Below, piece by piece: positions 23,594 through 32,862 of a stretch of DNA of 64,000 bases. The notes under the pieces are model-generated. The model made no database searches and was not told where the DNA came from. It saw nothing but the letters and a program-made list of their open reading frames with translations. This DNA is from JBGZFC01 sp964631255 (GTDB lineage Bacteria; Bacteroidota; Bacteroidia; Bacteroidales; Dysgonomonadaceae): contig CAZVWS010000001.1 in NCBI GenBank assembly GCA_964631255.1, positions 62,001-126,000 of the forward strand, read 5' to 3'. How positions within the stretch are numbered: the first letter of the stretch is position 1; each line of letters begins with the position of its first letter. The translations under genes were made by a program, and so were the position numbers.

Positions 23594-24751
23594 TTACAAT
23601 CCTTTTATCACCAACAGCGGAGTGTCGGAGTGGAAAAGCATGCGTCGTGCAATTCCCGGATTGAAGATACGTGCAAAAATGCCCCGTCGAGAACTGGACA
23701 TGGTGATGAGGTCTATCTGTTTTTCTTTTACAAAATTGTCGAGATCGGCTTCGATACTTTCATCTTTATCCAGTAGTTTATACCGGATTTCTAAGTGTGG
23801 ATATTTTTCTTTCAGATATTTTTCAACACCCGTTAGTTTAATTTTATTCCACACGTCGTCTTTGTCGCCAAAGTGTGTCAGATAAACTTTTACCGGTGTA
23901 TGTTTGATGAATTTCATTACCATATCGAAAGCTTTGAATTCTCTTTCGCGGAAATTGGTAAGAAATACAATCTTTTTGATTTGAGAAATATCTTGGTCTT
24001 TCGAGTCTTCGGGTATAGCAAAAATTGGTGTTCTGCTGCCATCAATTACCTCTGCTGTAACGCTACCAATCAAATCGAGCGATTTGGCATTGCTGCCTCT
24101 TGTACCCATCACAATGGCGTACGGACGCTTTTTTTTGGAGTAGGAAATAATTTCTTCCTCGGGAAGTCCTTCGAGAATAACAGAGGTAAATGGCACATCG
24201 GGAAGTTCGTTGTTAGCGATTTTTTCTTTTAGTTGGGTTTCGAGTTCTGCCATCTCTTTTTCAATTTTCTCCTTCAGTTCCCGATACAAATCTTTGTCGG
24301 TATTTTGCACGGCAAAAGAGTCTCCAAAAGGTATTGCCATGGGATAGAACGGTGTGAAAAATGCGTGGAATAGCTTCACACTCGAATTGGTATCGTTTGC
24401 CAAATTGAACCCAAATTCGCATGTTTTGAGTGTGTAATTGGAGAAATCTACCGGCACGAGTATCTCTTTGTTCTCGTCCTGATTTCCCAAATCATCTAAA
24501 TTATCTACTTGCGAGGTGAAATCAATTTTCTCTATAATACCGAGTGCTCTTGGCAAATCGGATTCGTTTATTCTAACTCGCACATTGCCGGGGATACTGG
24601 GTTGTATCAGGTTGATACCTTGAATTACGGCGGGTATACCTTCATCGTCTAAGATAGTTTTTAATATTACTGCCTTTTCGTAAGAGTGAATGGCTACGGT
24701 TACAAGTTTATCTGCCGATTCGTTACTGGTTTTTTTTTCGTCTTTATCCAT
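23594..24751 (-). CDS. DUF2007-like domain fused to tandem universal stress domains
   Basis: A 385-residue cytoplasmic protein. Residues about 15-78 (KLVTVAIHSYEKAVILKTIL and LPRALGIIEKI) resemble the DUF2007 signal-transducing domain. Residues about 95-250 are a universal stress protein domain, with ILVPVDFSNYT and an ATP-loop-like VMGTRGSNAKSLDLIGS. Residues about 260-385 form a second, more diverged domain ending TPLLVIKGL. Tandem Usp proteins are usually survival or stress factors. The combination with DUF2007 is less usual. No co-transcribed neighbour is evident. Confidence 0.82.
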   Translation of the reverse strand: MDKDEKKTSNESADKLVTVAIHSYEKAVILKTILDDEGIPAVIQGINLIQPSIPGNVRVRINESDLPRALGIIEKIDFTSQVDNLDDLGNQDENKEILVPVDFSNYTLKTCEFGFNLANDTNSSVKLFHAFFTPFYPMAIPFGDSFAVQNTDKDLYRELKEKIEKEMAELETQLKEKIANNELPDVPFTSVILEGLPEEEIISYSKKKRPYAIVMGTRGSNAKSLDLIGSVTAEVIDGSRTPIFAIPEDSKDQDISQIKKIVFLTNFREREFKAFDMVMKFIKHTPVKVYLTHFGDKDDVWNKIKLTGVEKYLKEKYPHLEIRYKLLDKDESIEADLDNFVKEKQIDLITMSSSRRGIFARIFNPGIARRMLFHSDTPLLVIKGL

Positions 24752-25051
24752 TGTGGTAATAATTTTAAGTAATTAGAATTGCTTTGTTCCAAAAAAATTA
24801 GATTCATTCTGCAACAAAATCCAAACCAAGAATCTGTGTATTTCTTCTTTTACCTGTTGTTTGGTAGTTGCAACAAAATCTGTTGTCATACTCCTATTGC
24901 GATAACCGCATCAATAAAACTTGTACACTCTGCGTGGCGAGCCGTTGAAATTTTATCTGACTTCATCTGCAGAAAAACGCGGATGTTTCACTGTTTCGTT
25001 CGTTCCGAAAAAAATCATTTTTCCGGTTTTTTTTCATTAGAAAAATTGGAT

Positions 25052-25101
25052 AATGAACCCCGACATGGAGCACTCAACGAGAAGCCATATCGGGTTTCAT
25101 T
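25052..25101. terminator. Long hairpin terminator in the 24752-25107 gap
   Basis: AATGAACCCCGACATGG at 25052-25068 pairs with CCATATCGGGTTTCATT at 25085-25101 (17 positions, the two mismatched ones being G-U or A-C), followed by T-rich sequence on both sides. It should end the HTH gene transcript on the minus strand. The rest of this 356-nt gap contains no feature I can support. Confidence 0.7.
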
Positions 25102-25107
25102 GTCTTT

Positions 25108-25413
25108 TTATTCTTCTACCGAAGTGGCTTCATCTTCTATATCTGCTCCGGCAATTTCGGGATAACTTTCCAATCCTAAAATTTTTAATGCCTTGTCAAA
25201 AATAGTTGTATCGTCCAGCACCACTATTCCCCCATCGGGTCCTTGCTCAATATGGACTCCCATACTTTTGCCTTCTTTGAAATTGTATCCACCAAAATAG
25301 TTTCTTACTGTTTCGGGTTTCATGCCTAACTCTTCGGCTATCTGATGGATACTACCGTCGGGGAGTTGGTCTTTCAGTGCCCTTAATTCGTTAAATGTTA
25401 TTGTTATTGCCAT
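25108..25413 (-). CDS. Small HTH DNA-binding protein
   Basis: A 101-residue protein. Residues about 8-45 contain a helix-turn-helix: LPDGSIHQIAEELGMKPETV followed by RNYFGG. The middle repeats GVHIEQGPDGGIVVLDD, a likely beta-hairpin. The C-terminus is acidic (ADIEDEATSVEE). It looks like a conserved Bacteroidetes DNA-binding protein of unknown targets. It stands between two single genes and ends just before a long hairpin terminator. Confidence 0.7.
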   Translation of the reverse strand: MAITITFNELRALKDQLPDGSIHQIAEELGMKPETVRNYFGGYNFKEGKSMGVHIEQGPDGGIVVLDDTTIFDKALKILGLESYPEIAGADIEDEATSVEE

Positions 25414-25632
25414 GGTTAATTAACTTTTAAAATAATTAATAATTTCAGCTTTCAATTTGATGGCATAAACATACGCAATTTTTTAAGAAAAACCAATAAT
25501 TTGGATTGTTTTTTTCAAAATATGTTACATTTTTATTACCTCACACTTCAAAAGGTGCAATAAATCTGCTAACGGGATGAAAAATCGATGGACAAAATGA
25601 TGAAGGAAATGGAGTTGGCATCAAAAAGTATG

Positions 25633-26334
25633 TCAGTGCGGTATTTGTGCAAGTGTTTGGTTGAAAATTACAATAATTACCAAACAAATTGCGATGAAAA
25701 GCGATAGCAAAACACCCTTGCGGGGAGGAAAAATCGATTTGCCACGCAAGCGATTGGGTATTTGGAAAATCTTGTATCGAAATTGGGCATACAAATAGTA
25801 TATTACCAGCGCAATGAGCGTTCCCACGATAATTCCACCCACAATATCCGATACAAAATGCACGCCCAAATATATGCGAGAAAAACTGTTAATAGTAGCC
25901 CACAACAGAGCCGTAAAGGTGAGCCATCGGTTTTTAAAAAGCAACGACAGAAAAACAGCCAAACCAAAACTATTGGTAGCATGACCCGAAATAAATCCAT
26001 ACATGCCGCCGCGATAATTGTTTACCACATCCACGGCATTTTTGAAATCGGGGTGGTGCGTGGGGCGCAAACGTTCAAAAATGGGTTTGAACAAACCGGA
26101 CGACACTTGGTCGCACGCCACGAAAAGCAAAATAAAAAACAGGGTTACCAAATAGGCTTCTTTTTGGGGCGTTTTGTAGAAAAACAGAAACAAGATAAAC
26201 AGCAGCAGCGGAATCCAGACAAACCGACCGCTAATAGTCCACATCACGTTGTCCAGAAAGAGTGAATCGCTCCCGTTGAGGGCAAAAAACAGACTCCTCT
26301 CCCAAGGTAATAGACCTTCTACTGCTTCTTTCAT
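25633..26334 (-). CDS. PAP2-family membrane phosphatase
   Basis: A 233-residue integral membrane phosphatase. The three family motifs are present: KPIFERLRP (motif 1), GFISGHATNSFG (motif 2) and SRIYLGVHFVSDIVGG (motif 3). Six hydrophobic helices are seen, the last in an added C-terminal stretch after residue 195. Such enzymes dephosphorylate lipid phosphates such as phosphatidate or undecaprenyl diphosphate in the inner membrane. It starts 29 nt after the batE stop on the same strand, so it is probably the last gene of the bat operon transcript. Confidence 0.9.
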   Translation of the reverse strand: MKEAVEGLLPWERSLFFALNGSDSLFLDNVMWTISGRFVWIPLLLFILFLFFYKTPQKEAYLVTLFFILLFVACDQVSSGLFKPIFERLRPTHHPDFKNAVDVVNNYRGGMYGFISGHATNSFGLAVFLSLLFKNRWLTFTALLWATINSFSRIYLGVHFVSDIVGGIIVGTLIALVIYYLYAQFRYKIFQIPNRLRGKSIFPPRKGVLLSLFIAICLVIIVIFNQTLAQIPH

Positions 26335-26363
26335 CGTTTTTTTATCTAACTAAATTTGGTTTT

Positions 26364-27131
26364 TCAAATTACCTCTATATTATCTTTTGTAGTCCAACCC
26401 ACGCTTCCGTTTGCAATTTCTATTTCGCACCAGTTGCTGTCTGTTCTGCGCACTTTTACTTTGGTGCCTTCGTGCAGTTGAAACAGCTCGTTGCTGCTTG
26501 TTTTGGGTTCGGCATGCACCGATGCAGCAGCTGCCATCACTATGGCGTAATCGCGCTCAACCAATTTGTTTTTTTGTCTGAAAGCAAATACATTGGCTGT
26601 AAAAACCAAAACTATCAATACAATTCCTGCATAAAAAGCAGTTTTCTTGACCCATAAAATTCTCCCGAAAAGAAATGCAGCCACACAACATAGCATACAG
26701 ATAAACAACACGATACCTATCCACGTCCAAGCATTGGAAGTGAACGCATTTTGCAAGCCATTTATCCAGTTGGTCAAAAAGAAACTATCTACCGAGTCTA
26801 TTTTATCTTCGATACGTGTGCGGGCAAATCGCAAATTGTGCCGAATATCTTTGTCGGCGGGTTTTATAAGCAAAGCTCGCTCGTAATTGAGAATAGCTTT
26901 GGCTGTTTGCCCGTTTCGGAAAAAGGCATTGGCAAGATTGTAGTATATTTCTGCCGATTCTTGGTTTGACGACAAGGCTTGCCCGACTATTTGTTCATAT
27001 AACTCGATACTTTTTTTATAATCTTCGGCTCGATACGCTTCTAACGCCGCTTCTTCGTTGTTTTGCGCAGCCAACGGCAAGAACAAACAGCATAAAACAA
27101 AGGTAGAAATTATATATTTTACGGTTTTCAT
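26364..27131 (-). CDS. batE: BatE: TPR and SH3-like membrane protein
   Basis: A 255-residue protein: signal peptide or anchor (VKYIISTFVLCCLFLPLAAQ), two tetratricopeptide repeats at about 25-105 (EIYYNLANAFFRNGQTAKA), two membrane helices at about 135-195 and a C-terminal bacterial SH3 domain (KVKVRRTDSNWCEIEI). This matches BatE of the Bacteroides aerotolerance operon. Its role in assembling the VWA-protein complex at the inner membrane is known only in outline. It lies 4 nt after batD. Confidence 0.88.
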   Translation of the reverse strand: MKTVKYIISTFVLCCLFLPLAAQNNEEAALEAYRAEDYKKSIELYEQIVGQALSSNQESAEIYYNLANAFFRNGQTAKAILNYERALLIKPADKDIRHNLRFARTRIEDKIDSVDSFFLTNWINGLQNAFTSNAWTWIGIVLFICMLCCVAAFLFGRILWVKKTAFYAGIVLIVLVFTANVFAFRQKNKLVERDYAIVMAAAASVHAEPKTSSNELFQLHEGTKVKVRRTDSNWCEIEIANGSVGWTTKDNIEVI

Positions 27132-27135
27132 CTAT

Positions 27136-28971
27136 TTACTTTTTCTTTAATTTGTTTTCCATCTCGCCAATGGCTGCAACGGCATCGTTATACACTTTTT
27201 CCATTGCTGTATCACTTTCCACTGGCGCGTAACGCGCAAATTCGCAAGTGTTTAATATCTGCATAAAACGACTAATCAGTTCATTGTCTATGTCTTTGGC
27301 AGACAATTCCGCTTCGATGTTGTCTTTGGTCAGATTGGCTACAGGAATGGCTAATCTGTCGCTAAAATATCCCCACAATGCGCGCAATGTTTCTTCGTAA
27401 AACGGAGCTTTGCTTTGCGCTTGAAGGTGTTTTTCGGCTATCTTCAATCTTTTTATTGCCACTTTGTTTGCTTTTTTGGTGCGAGTCAAAACCAAATCGG
27501 CATTTTCTTTCGCTCTTTTTCTATTGAACAGATACAACAAAATCAGCAAAACAAACGGAATAATGTAGAAAAGCCAAAAAGTGAGCGAACCGGCAAGAAA
27601 TTTGTTTTTGGCATAAAAATGCGGTTTGTTCAATTTCAAGAAACGAATATCTTGTTCAACTTGCACATTTTGTTTGTTGACAAAACTGCTTGTATTGGCT
27701 TTGGCGGGGTCGCCTTTGGCAATTTGCAGATTATATGCCGGCGAGTGCAACGTCTTGTATGTACGGCTATTGAGGTCGAAATAACTAAATTCTACAGGGG
27801 GAATATCGTAAGAACCTTCGTATCGGGGAATGGCCAGGTATTCAATTTTTCGCATGCCGGTGAGTCCGTTGGTTGTAACACGCAAACTGTTATCGATAAC
27901 CGGGTCGTACACTTCGAAATTGGAAGGGAATTTCACTTCGGGATTCTGTATAAGTTTCATATTGCCGGTTCCCGAAATTTCTAACGTCAGCGTGATTGGC
28001 TCGTTGGCTCTTGTCTGTTTTGTGCTGATAGTTGGCTTGAGGGTAAATGTGCCTACGGCATTTGAAAATCCGGCAGGTTTGTTTGCTGGCAGTTCCCGCA
28101 CGTCTATGGTTATCGGGTTAGTTACCAGTGTTTTTTTCACTTCTGCCATCACTTCTTGTGCACCAAAGAAAGTGGAAACTTTTTTGCCCGAAGGCACAGA
28201 AAACACCATTTCTAATCGTCCGCTCGGAATGGTTATTTTGCCCGACCGCTGCGGGAAAAGTATCGATTTTCGCAAATCGGCGGTAGAATAATTGCGTCCG
28301 TTGTAGCGTTCCACTTGTGCCTGGTTGGTAGGCAATTCTACCTCTTCCACCATGAATCCTTCAAACTCGGGGAAAGTTATTTTGCCAATATCCACGATGT
28401 TGAGTGTGGTATATAACTTGAAGGTAACGGTAAATCCTTCTTGTTCGTAAACGCTGTTTTTGGATACGATGGCACGTATAAAGGCGTCGTTTGCCGACAC
28501 GTTGGGCGATGCCGCCTGTGCATTTCCTTTGCCCGAATTATCGCCTGCAGCTTTTGGATTGGAAGCCGATTTGTCGGGAGGCAATACTTTTATTTTAAGA
28601 GAATTCGATTTGTAGTTCGTTCCATCCACCTGAATGTTTGCCGGCGCAATGGTGAAATCGCCTTCCTCTTGCGCTACAAGGATATAGGTATAGGTTACGC
28701 TACTCTCAGACGTGGTTTTCCCATTGATAGTACTCTGCTTGAAACTACGCGATGTGGTGGGACCAAACAAGACTTCAAATCCGTTTGTGTCGGGTAAACG
28801 CAAGTCTTTTCCCTCCTTGTTGAGCACATAGCTCAGTCTGAATTGCTGTCCTTTTTCTACCGTGCCGGGTGCTGTTGCTTTGAAGTTTACCTGTGCCCAA
28901 GCAGTAGTTGCCGTTATCCACGGTAAAAGGACAAAAAGAAAGACATATATATATTGTTTTGGTTTCATCAT
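27136..28971 (-). CDS. batD: BatD family membrane protein
   Basis: A 611-residue protein with a signal peptide (YVFLFVLLPWITATTAWAQ), a series of beta-sandwich domains facing the periplasm and one helix at about 445-470 (LTFWLFYIIPFVLLILLYLF), followed by a cytoplasmic tail. VNFKATAPGTVEKGQQFRLS at the mature N-terminus is typical of BatD/oxygen-tolerance proteins. It sits in the conserved order batA-B-C-D-E; the gap to batC is 3 nt. It probably organises the other Bat proteins in the periplasm. Confidence 0.9.
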   Translation of the reverse strand: MMKPKQYIYVFLFVLLPWITATTAWAQVNFKATAPGTVEKGQQFRLSYVLNKEGKDLRLPDTNGFEVLFGPTTSRSFKQSTINGKTTSESSVTYTYILVAQEEGDFTIAPANIQVDGTNYKSNSLKIKVLPPDKSASNPKAAGDNSGKGNAQAASPNVSANDAFIRAIVSKNSVYEQEGFTVTFKLYTTLNIVDIGKITFPEFEGFMVEEVELPTNQAQVERYNGRNYSTADLRKSILFPQRSGKITIPSGRLEMVFSVPSGKKVSTFFGAQEVMAEVKKTLVTNPITIDVRELPANKPAGFSNAVGTFTLKPTISTKQTRANEPITLTLEISGTGNMKLIQNPEVKFPSNFEVYDPVIDNSLRVTTNGLTGMRKIEYLAIPRYEGSYDIPPVEFSYFDLNSRTYKTLHSPAYNLQIAKGDPAKANTSSFVNKQNVQVEQDIRFLKLNKPHFYAKNKFLAGSLTFWLFYIIPFVLLILLYLFNRKRAKENADLVLTRTKKANKVAIKRLKIAEKHLQAQSKAPFYEETLRALWGYFSDRLAIPVANLTKDNIEAELSAKDIDNELISRFMQILNTCEFARYAPVESDTAMEKVYNDAVAAIGEMENKLKKK

Positions 28972-28974
28972 TTG

Positions 28975-29691
28975 TTACCAGTTCTTGTTGTTTTTGCGAT
29001 TATCTTCCGCCTTTTTTTGGCGTTCTTCAGCTTGCATTTTTTGCACTTTCTCTTGGGTTTCGCGCTCATCTTGCTCTATTGCTTGCAAAATTTGCTGCGC
29101 ATTGGAGCGAGACATCTGTTCGGGTTCTTCGGGCTCTTCGGGACGTTGTTGCTGGTCTTGTTGATTTTGCTGTTGTTCCTGTTGTTGGTCTTGCTGTTGT
29201 TGCTGGTTTTGTTGGTCTTGTTCGCCCTTATCGGGTTGGTCTTGTTGGTCTTGAATTATTTTTTGCACCACCGCCAAGTTATACCGCGTTTCGTTGTCAT
29301 TGGGGTTGAGTCGAAGTGCCATTTTGTATGCTTCCATCGAGTTTTGCAAATCTTTTTGTTGCAACAAAGCATTACCCAGATTGTGCCACGCTGCCGACAT
29401 TTTCATCGGGTCTTCTTGTTCCAAAGCCAAATATTGCTTAAAATGTTCGGCCGATTTTGCCCACTCTTTTTGTCGATAGAGAGCATTTGCCAAATTATAA
29501 ACCGCCTCTTTGGAGTTGGGATTGGCTTTGACCGCTTTGTCGTAGGAGGAGAAAGCGTCATCATATTGCTGCTGATTGTATGCTCTATTGCCTTTGCGTA
29601 CATTTTTGCGCACCTCTTTTTGTGCCGAAATAGTTAGCGGCAACGCGAGCAGCAGAATCAATAGACAGTATTTGGATTGGAATATTTTCAT
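28975..29691 (-). CDS. batC: BatC: TPR protein
   Basis: A 238-residue exported TPR protein. It begins MKIFQSKYCLLILLLALPL, a signal peptide, has three TPR units at about 25-145 (AVYNLANALYRQKEWAKSAE, SAAWHNLGNALL, ETRYNLAVVQ), then a highly polar tail rich in Gln, Asp and Glu. The start at 29691 overlaps the batB stop by 4 nt (ATGA), showing translational coupling and deciding against the longer frame. It is the protein-interaction module of the Bat set. Confidence 0.9.
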   Translation of the reverse strand: MKIFQSKYCLLILLLALPLTISAQKEVRKNVRKGNRAYNQQQYDDAFSSYDKAVKANPNSKEAVYNLANALYRQKEWAKSAEHFKQYLALEQEDPMKMSAAWHNLGNALLQQKDLQNSMEAYKMALRLNPNDNETRYNLAVVQKIIQDQQDQPDKGEQDQQNQQQQQDQQQEQQQNQQDQQQRPEEPEEPEQMSRSNAQQILQAIEQDERETQEKVQKMQAEERQKKAEDNRKNNKNW

Positions 29692-30710
29692 TTGAAAAGC
29701 GTGATGTTTTTGTATAACCGATTTTTTTTGTCGTAAATCAATATCTCCAAAACAAGAATGAGTAGCATCAACCAAGCAAAAATGGTAAATTTTTCGTCGT
29801 ATTCCGAATAAGTAAGCCCCACGGAATTTGCCGTTTCCAGTTCATCGAGTTTAGACTCCAATGCCCGAATGGCTCCATTGGTATTGTCTGCTTGCACGTA
29901 AAAGCCATTGCCGGCTTGCGCTATCTCGATACACATTTTCTCGTTGAGACTCGATACCACCACTTTGCCATCGTTGTCGGTCATGAAATTATTGCTATTC
30001 TCTGCCGCAGGCACCGGCGTTCCGTTTACCGAACCGATTCCCATCACATTGACCATGATGCCGGCATCGGCAGCCTGTTTGGCAGCTTCCATCACGTTGC
30101 CTTCGTGGTCTTCGCCGTCGGTAATGATAATGATAGATTTGCCCACTTTTTTATCGGTCGAAAACGAATTTGTCCCCATACTTATGGCTTGCGCAATAGC
30201 AGTTCCTTGCACGGGCACCAGACTTGGGTCGATAGAGTTTAAGAAAATCTTTGCCGATTGGGTATCGGAGGTCAGCGGCATTTGCACATACGCTTCTCCG
30301 GCGAAAACGATAAGTGCTACTTTGTCGTTTTTTCGCACATCGATGAGGCGCGACAATATCTGTTTTGCTCGTGCCAAGCGGTGTGGCGACACATCTTTTG
30401 CCAACATGGAGTTAGACACATCGATAGCGACTACCAACTCTATTCCGTTTTTCTCTACCGTTTCTACTTTTGTGCCAAATTGCGGTCGCGCAATGAGGAT
30501 GATGCCGACACACAATACCGAAAAAATGAGCCAAAATTTCAGATACGAACGTTTGAGCGACAATTCGGGCATCATTTTTTTGAGCGTATCGAGTGTGCCG
30601 AGTTTTTGCACATCTTTGCGCTTTTTGATGTTCAACAGGATGTATATAGCGAGCAACAGAGGCATCGCCGCAAACAACCACAGATATTCCGGATTTCCGA
30701 ATCTAAACAT
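29688..30710 (-). CDS. batB: BatB: VWA-domain membrane protein
   Basis: A 340-residue protein with two N-terminal membrane helices (about 8-30 and 55-75), a von Willebrand A domain at about 90-290 and a final helix at about 310-330. The metal-ion site DxSxS is VAIDVSNSML, with matching T in PLTSD and D in IITDGEDHEG. It faces the cytoplasm or periplasm next to BatA. The batA stop lies 40 nt upstream, and batC overlaps its 3' end. Confidence 0.92.
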   Translation of the reverse strand: MFRFGNPEYLWLFAAMPLLLAIYILLNIKKRKDVQKLGTLDTLKKMMPELSLKRSYLKFWLIFSVLCVGIILIARPQFGTKVETVEKNGIELVVAIDVSNSMLAKDVSPHRLARAKQILSRLIDVRKNDKVALIVFAGEAYVQMPLTSDTQSAKIFLNSIDPSLVPVQGTAIAQAISMGTNSFSTDKKVGKSIIIITDGEDHEGNVMEAAKQAADAGIMVNVMGIGSVNGTPVPAAENSNNFMTDNDGKVVVSSLNEKMCIEIAQAGNGFYVQADNTNGAIRALESKLDELETANSVGLTYSEYDEKFTIFAWLMLLILVLEILIYDKKNRLYKNITLFK

Positions 30711-30750
30711 ATTTTTTTATTTTGCAGACGCTACATACAACGTCTTTACA

Positions 30751-31734
30751 TTACGGTATATTTCGCAACCACGTTCTACGCAGCAGCAACTCAATTACTA
30801 CCAACGCCAAAGCTCCAATAGCAAACCACAGGAACAACTCTTGTCGTCGGGTTACATTTTGCACGCTTATCAGGTATTTCTCCATCGCGTCAATCTCGTC
30901 ATACACTTGGCGCAACCCATTGGTATCTTCGGCACGATAATATTGCCCTCCGGTCATGGAGGCTATCTCTGTGAGGGTCTTCTCATCGATATCTACCGGC
31001 ATATTTTGCAACCGTATTCCAAATGGTGTTTGCACCGGAGTAGGTGCCATTCCTTTGGTTCCCACACCAATAGTATAAACTCGAATGCCGTGCGAACGTG
31101 CCAAATCGGCTGCCGTGAGCGGAGCTATCTGTCCTCTGTTGTTGGTTCCATCGGTAAGCAAGATGACTACTCTCGATTGCGATTTACTCGCTTTCAGTCT
31201 ATTAACCGAATTTGCCAAACCCAAGCCAATGGCTGTTCCATCTTCGATGAGCCCGAACTGTATATCGCTGAGCAGATTCAACAAAATGCTGTGGTCGGTT
31301 GTGAGCGGACATTGCGTAAAACTTTCGCCGGCGAAGATAACCAATCCGATATTGTCGTTTTGTCGGTCGGTAATAAATTCGGCGGCAACTTTTTTAGCTG
31401 CCTCCAACCTATTTGGCTGCAAATCTTGCGACAACATAGAGCCCGACACGTCCAGAGCCATTACAATATCAATCCCTTGTGTTTCGGTCTCTTCCCAACT
31501 ATTCACTGCCTGCGGACGGGCAACTACCACAATCAGTAACGCGAGTGAAATCAATCGCAAAACAAAAGGCAAATGCCGCATATATACCCTTATGCCACGC
31601 TTCATTCCTTTAAAAGCATCGGTAGAAGCCAGCTTGAATGATGCTTGCGCTTTTTGCAACCGCAGCACATACCACACAATCAGCGGAATGAGCAGAAGTA
31701 GTAAGTATAGATATGTTGGATGCGCAAATTGCAT
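30751..31734 (-). CDS. batA: BatA: VWA-domain membrane protein
   Basis: A 327-residue paralogue of BatB: N-terminal helix (YLYLLLLLIPLIVWYVL), a second helix at about 60-75, a VWA domain with VMALDVSGSMLS (MIDAS) and LLTDGTNNRG, and a C-terminal helix LFLWFAIGALALVVIELLL. Together with BatB it forms the VWA core of the aerotolerance operon, thought to work with the MoxR ATPase as a chaperone-like machine. Spacing to the previous gene is 27 nt. Confidence 0.92.
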   Translation of the reverse strand: MQFAHPTYLYLLLLLIPLIVWYVLRLQKAQASFKLASTDAFKGMKRGIRVYMRHLPFVLRLISLALLIVVVARPQAVNSWEETETQGIDIVMALDVSGSMLSQDLQPNRLEAAKKVAAEFITDRQNDNIGLVIFAGESFTQCPLTTDHSILLNLLSDIQFGLIEDGTAIGLGLANSVNRLKASKSQSRVVILLTDGTNNRGQIAPLTAADLARSHGIRVYTIGVGTKGMAPTPVQTPFGIRLQNMPVDIDEKTLTEIASMTGGQYYRAEDTNGLRQVYDEIDAMEKYLISVQNVTRRQELFLWFAIGALALVVIELLLRRTWLRNIP

Positions 31735-31761
31735 ATTGTTTGTTGTTACTTTGTTCCTTGT

Positions 31762-32820
31762 TTATAAATTATTCCCGTTTTCATCGGCACGATTGCTGTT
31801 TTGGTTTTCCTTCCCCGTTTGTCGGTCGTTTTCGGTGGTTTCCGCTTCTCGGGTTTGGTTGATAAACAGATAAGAGTTGGCGATGCTCAAATCGCTTTCG
31901 TCCATGAATGGTTTGTATTTGGCAAACTTCACCAAATCGGAAGTTGCAAGTATCTGTTTCAGATTTTCGTGTACCGAATCGGTTTCGGGCAGTTGGCTTA
32001 TTTTGTCTAAAATTTCGCCCGAAGTCATTTCCAATGCATTAACACCAAATCGCTCTTCCAGATAAACCCGCAACACATCGGTAAGTTTGGTATAAAACTC
32101 TTTTTCGCGACCCGGCTGTTGCCACAATTTTTCGGATTTTATTCGGTCGAGAGCCTCGATGGCTCGCACGTGTGGCGGTTGTACAACGGGTGGCTGGAAG
32201 AAATATCCTTTTTTCTTTTTCCTCAACACCAAGAAAATGATAACTCCAATCAACAAAACAAGCAGCACGATGCCCAACAAAATCCACAATATCCACAGGT
32301 AATCTGTCCAAACAAATGGTGGTTTTTGGATTGGTTTGATATCGTTGAGTTGCAACTGCCGGAAATCGATGGAATCGACTTCCGCTTGGTTTAGTTTTTG
32401 TAGATACTGTAATGTAGAATCGGACAATTGCGGCGAAATAACTTTGAGCCCGAAAGAGTTGGACATAATGGTATCTTTTCCGTCGAAAATGGGCATGCCG
32501 AGTATGTGGTACAACGTGGAGTCGAACGACGTAACGATATACTTGAACTGGAGTGTCATCACGTTGTTTTCGATGGTTGTATCGGGTGGCAACATGGTTA
32601 GTACCTCTACTCCATCCACGATATGCGATTCATATACCGGAAACTGAATTTGCATATCCTTCGGAGCCAATACTTTCAAATTGATAAGTGCCTGCTCGCC
32701 AATGCTTATTTCGGTTGGCTGCACGGTAGCCTGCACCGAGGCTTTTTGTGCCAAAGCCCGATGAGAAACTGCCGTTAGCACAAATATCAGCAATAATATA
32801 TGTAGAACTTTCTTGTTCAA
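31762..32820 (-). CDS. BatD-like membrane protein between DUF58 gene and batA
   Basis: About 352 residues: signal peptide (NKKVLHILLLIFVLTAVSHRALAQ region), periplasmic beta-rich domain at about 30-175 (VQATVQPTEISIGEQALI), one helix at about 180-205 (WILLGIVLLVLLIGVIIFLVL) and a cytoplasmic domain of about 140 residues with a helical LTDVLRVYLEERFGV segment. It occupies the place of the DUF4381-like/BatD-related gene in moxR-bat operons. No ATG is in frame before the signal peptide, so a TTG at 32820 is the most plausible start; another TTG at 32859 is possible. Confidence 0.78.
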   Translation of the reverse strand: MNKKVLHILLLIFVLTAVSHRALAQKASVQATVQPTEISIGEQALINLKVLAPKDMQIQFPVYESHIVDGVEVLTMLPPDTTIENNVMTLQFKYIVTSFDSTLYHILGMPIFDGKDTIMSNSFGLKVISPQLSDSTLQYLQKLNQAEVDSIDFRQLQLNDIKPIQKPPFVWTDYLWILWILLGIVLLVLLIGVIIFLVLRKKKKGYFFQPPVVQPPHVRAIEALDRIKSEKLWQQPGREKEFYTKLTDVLRVYLEERFGVNALEMTSGEILDKISQLPETDSVHENLKQILATSDLVKFAKYKPFMDESDLSIANSYLFINQTREAETTENDRQTGKENQNSNRADENGNNL

Positions 32821-32862
32821 TTTTTCAGTTTTAAATATTCCATTTTGAAACAAACACAAACT

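Noticed and set aside
24779..25165. Plus-strand frame of 128 codons in the 24.8-25.1 kb gap
   Set aside because: It overlaps a terminator hairpin and the 3' end of the HTH gene; composition is not protein-like.
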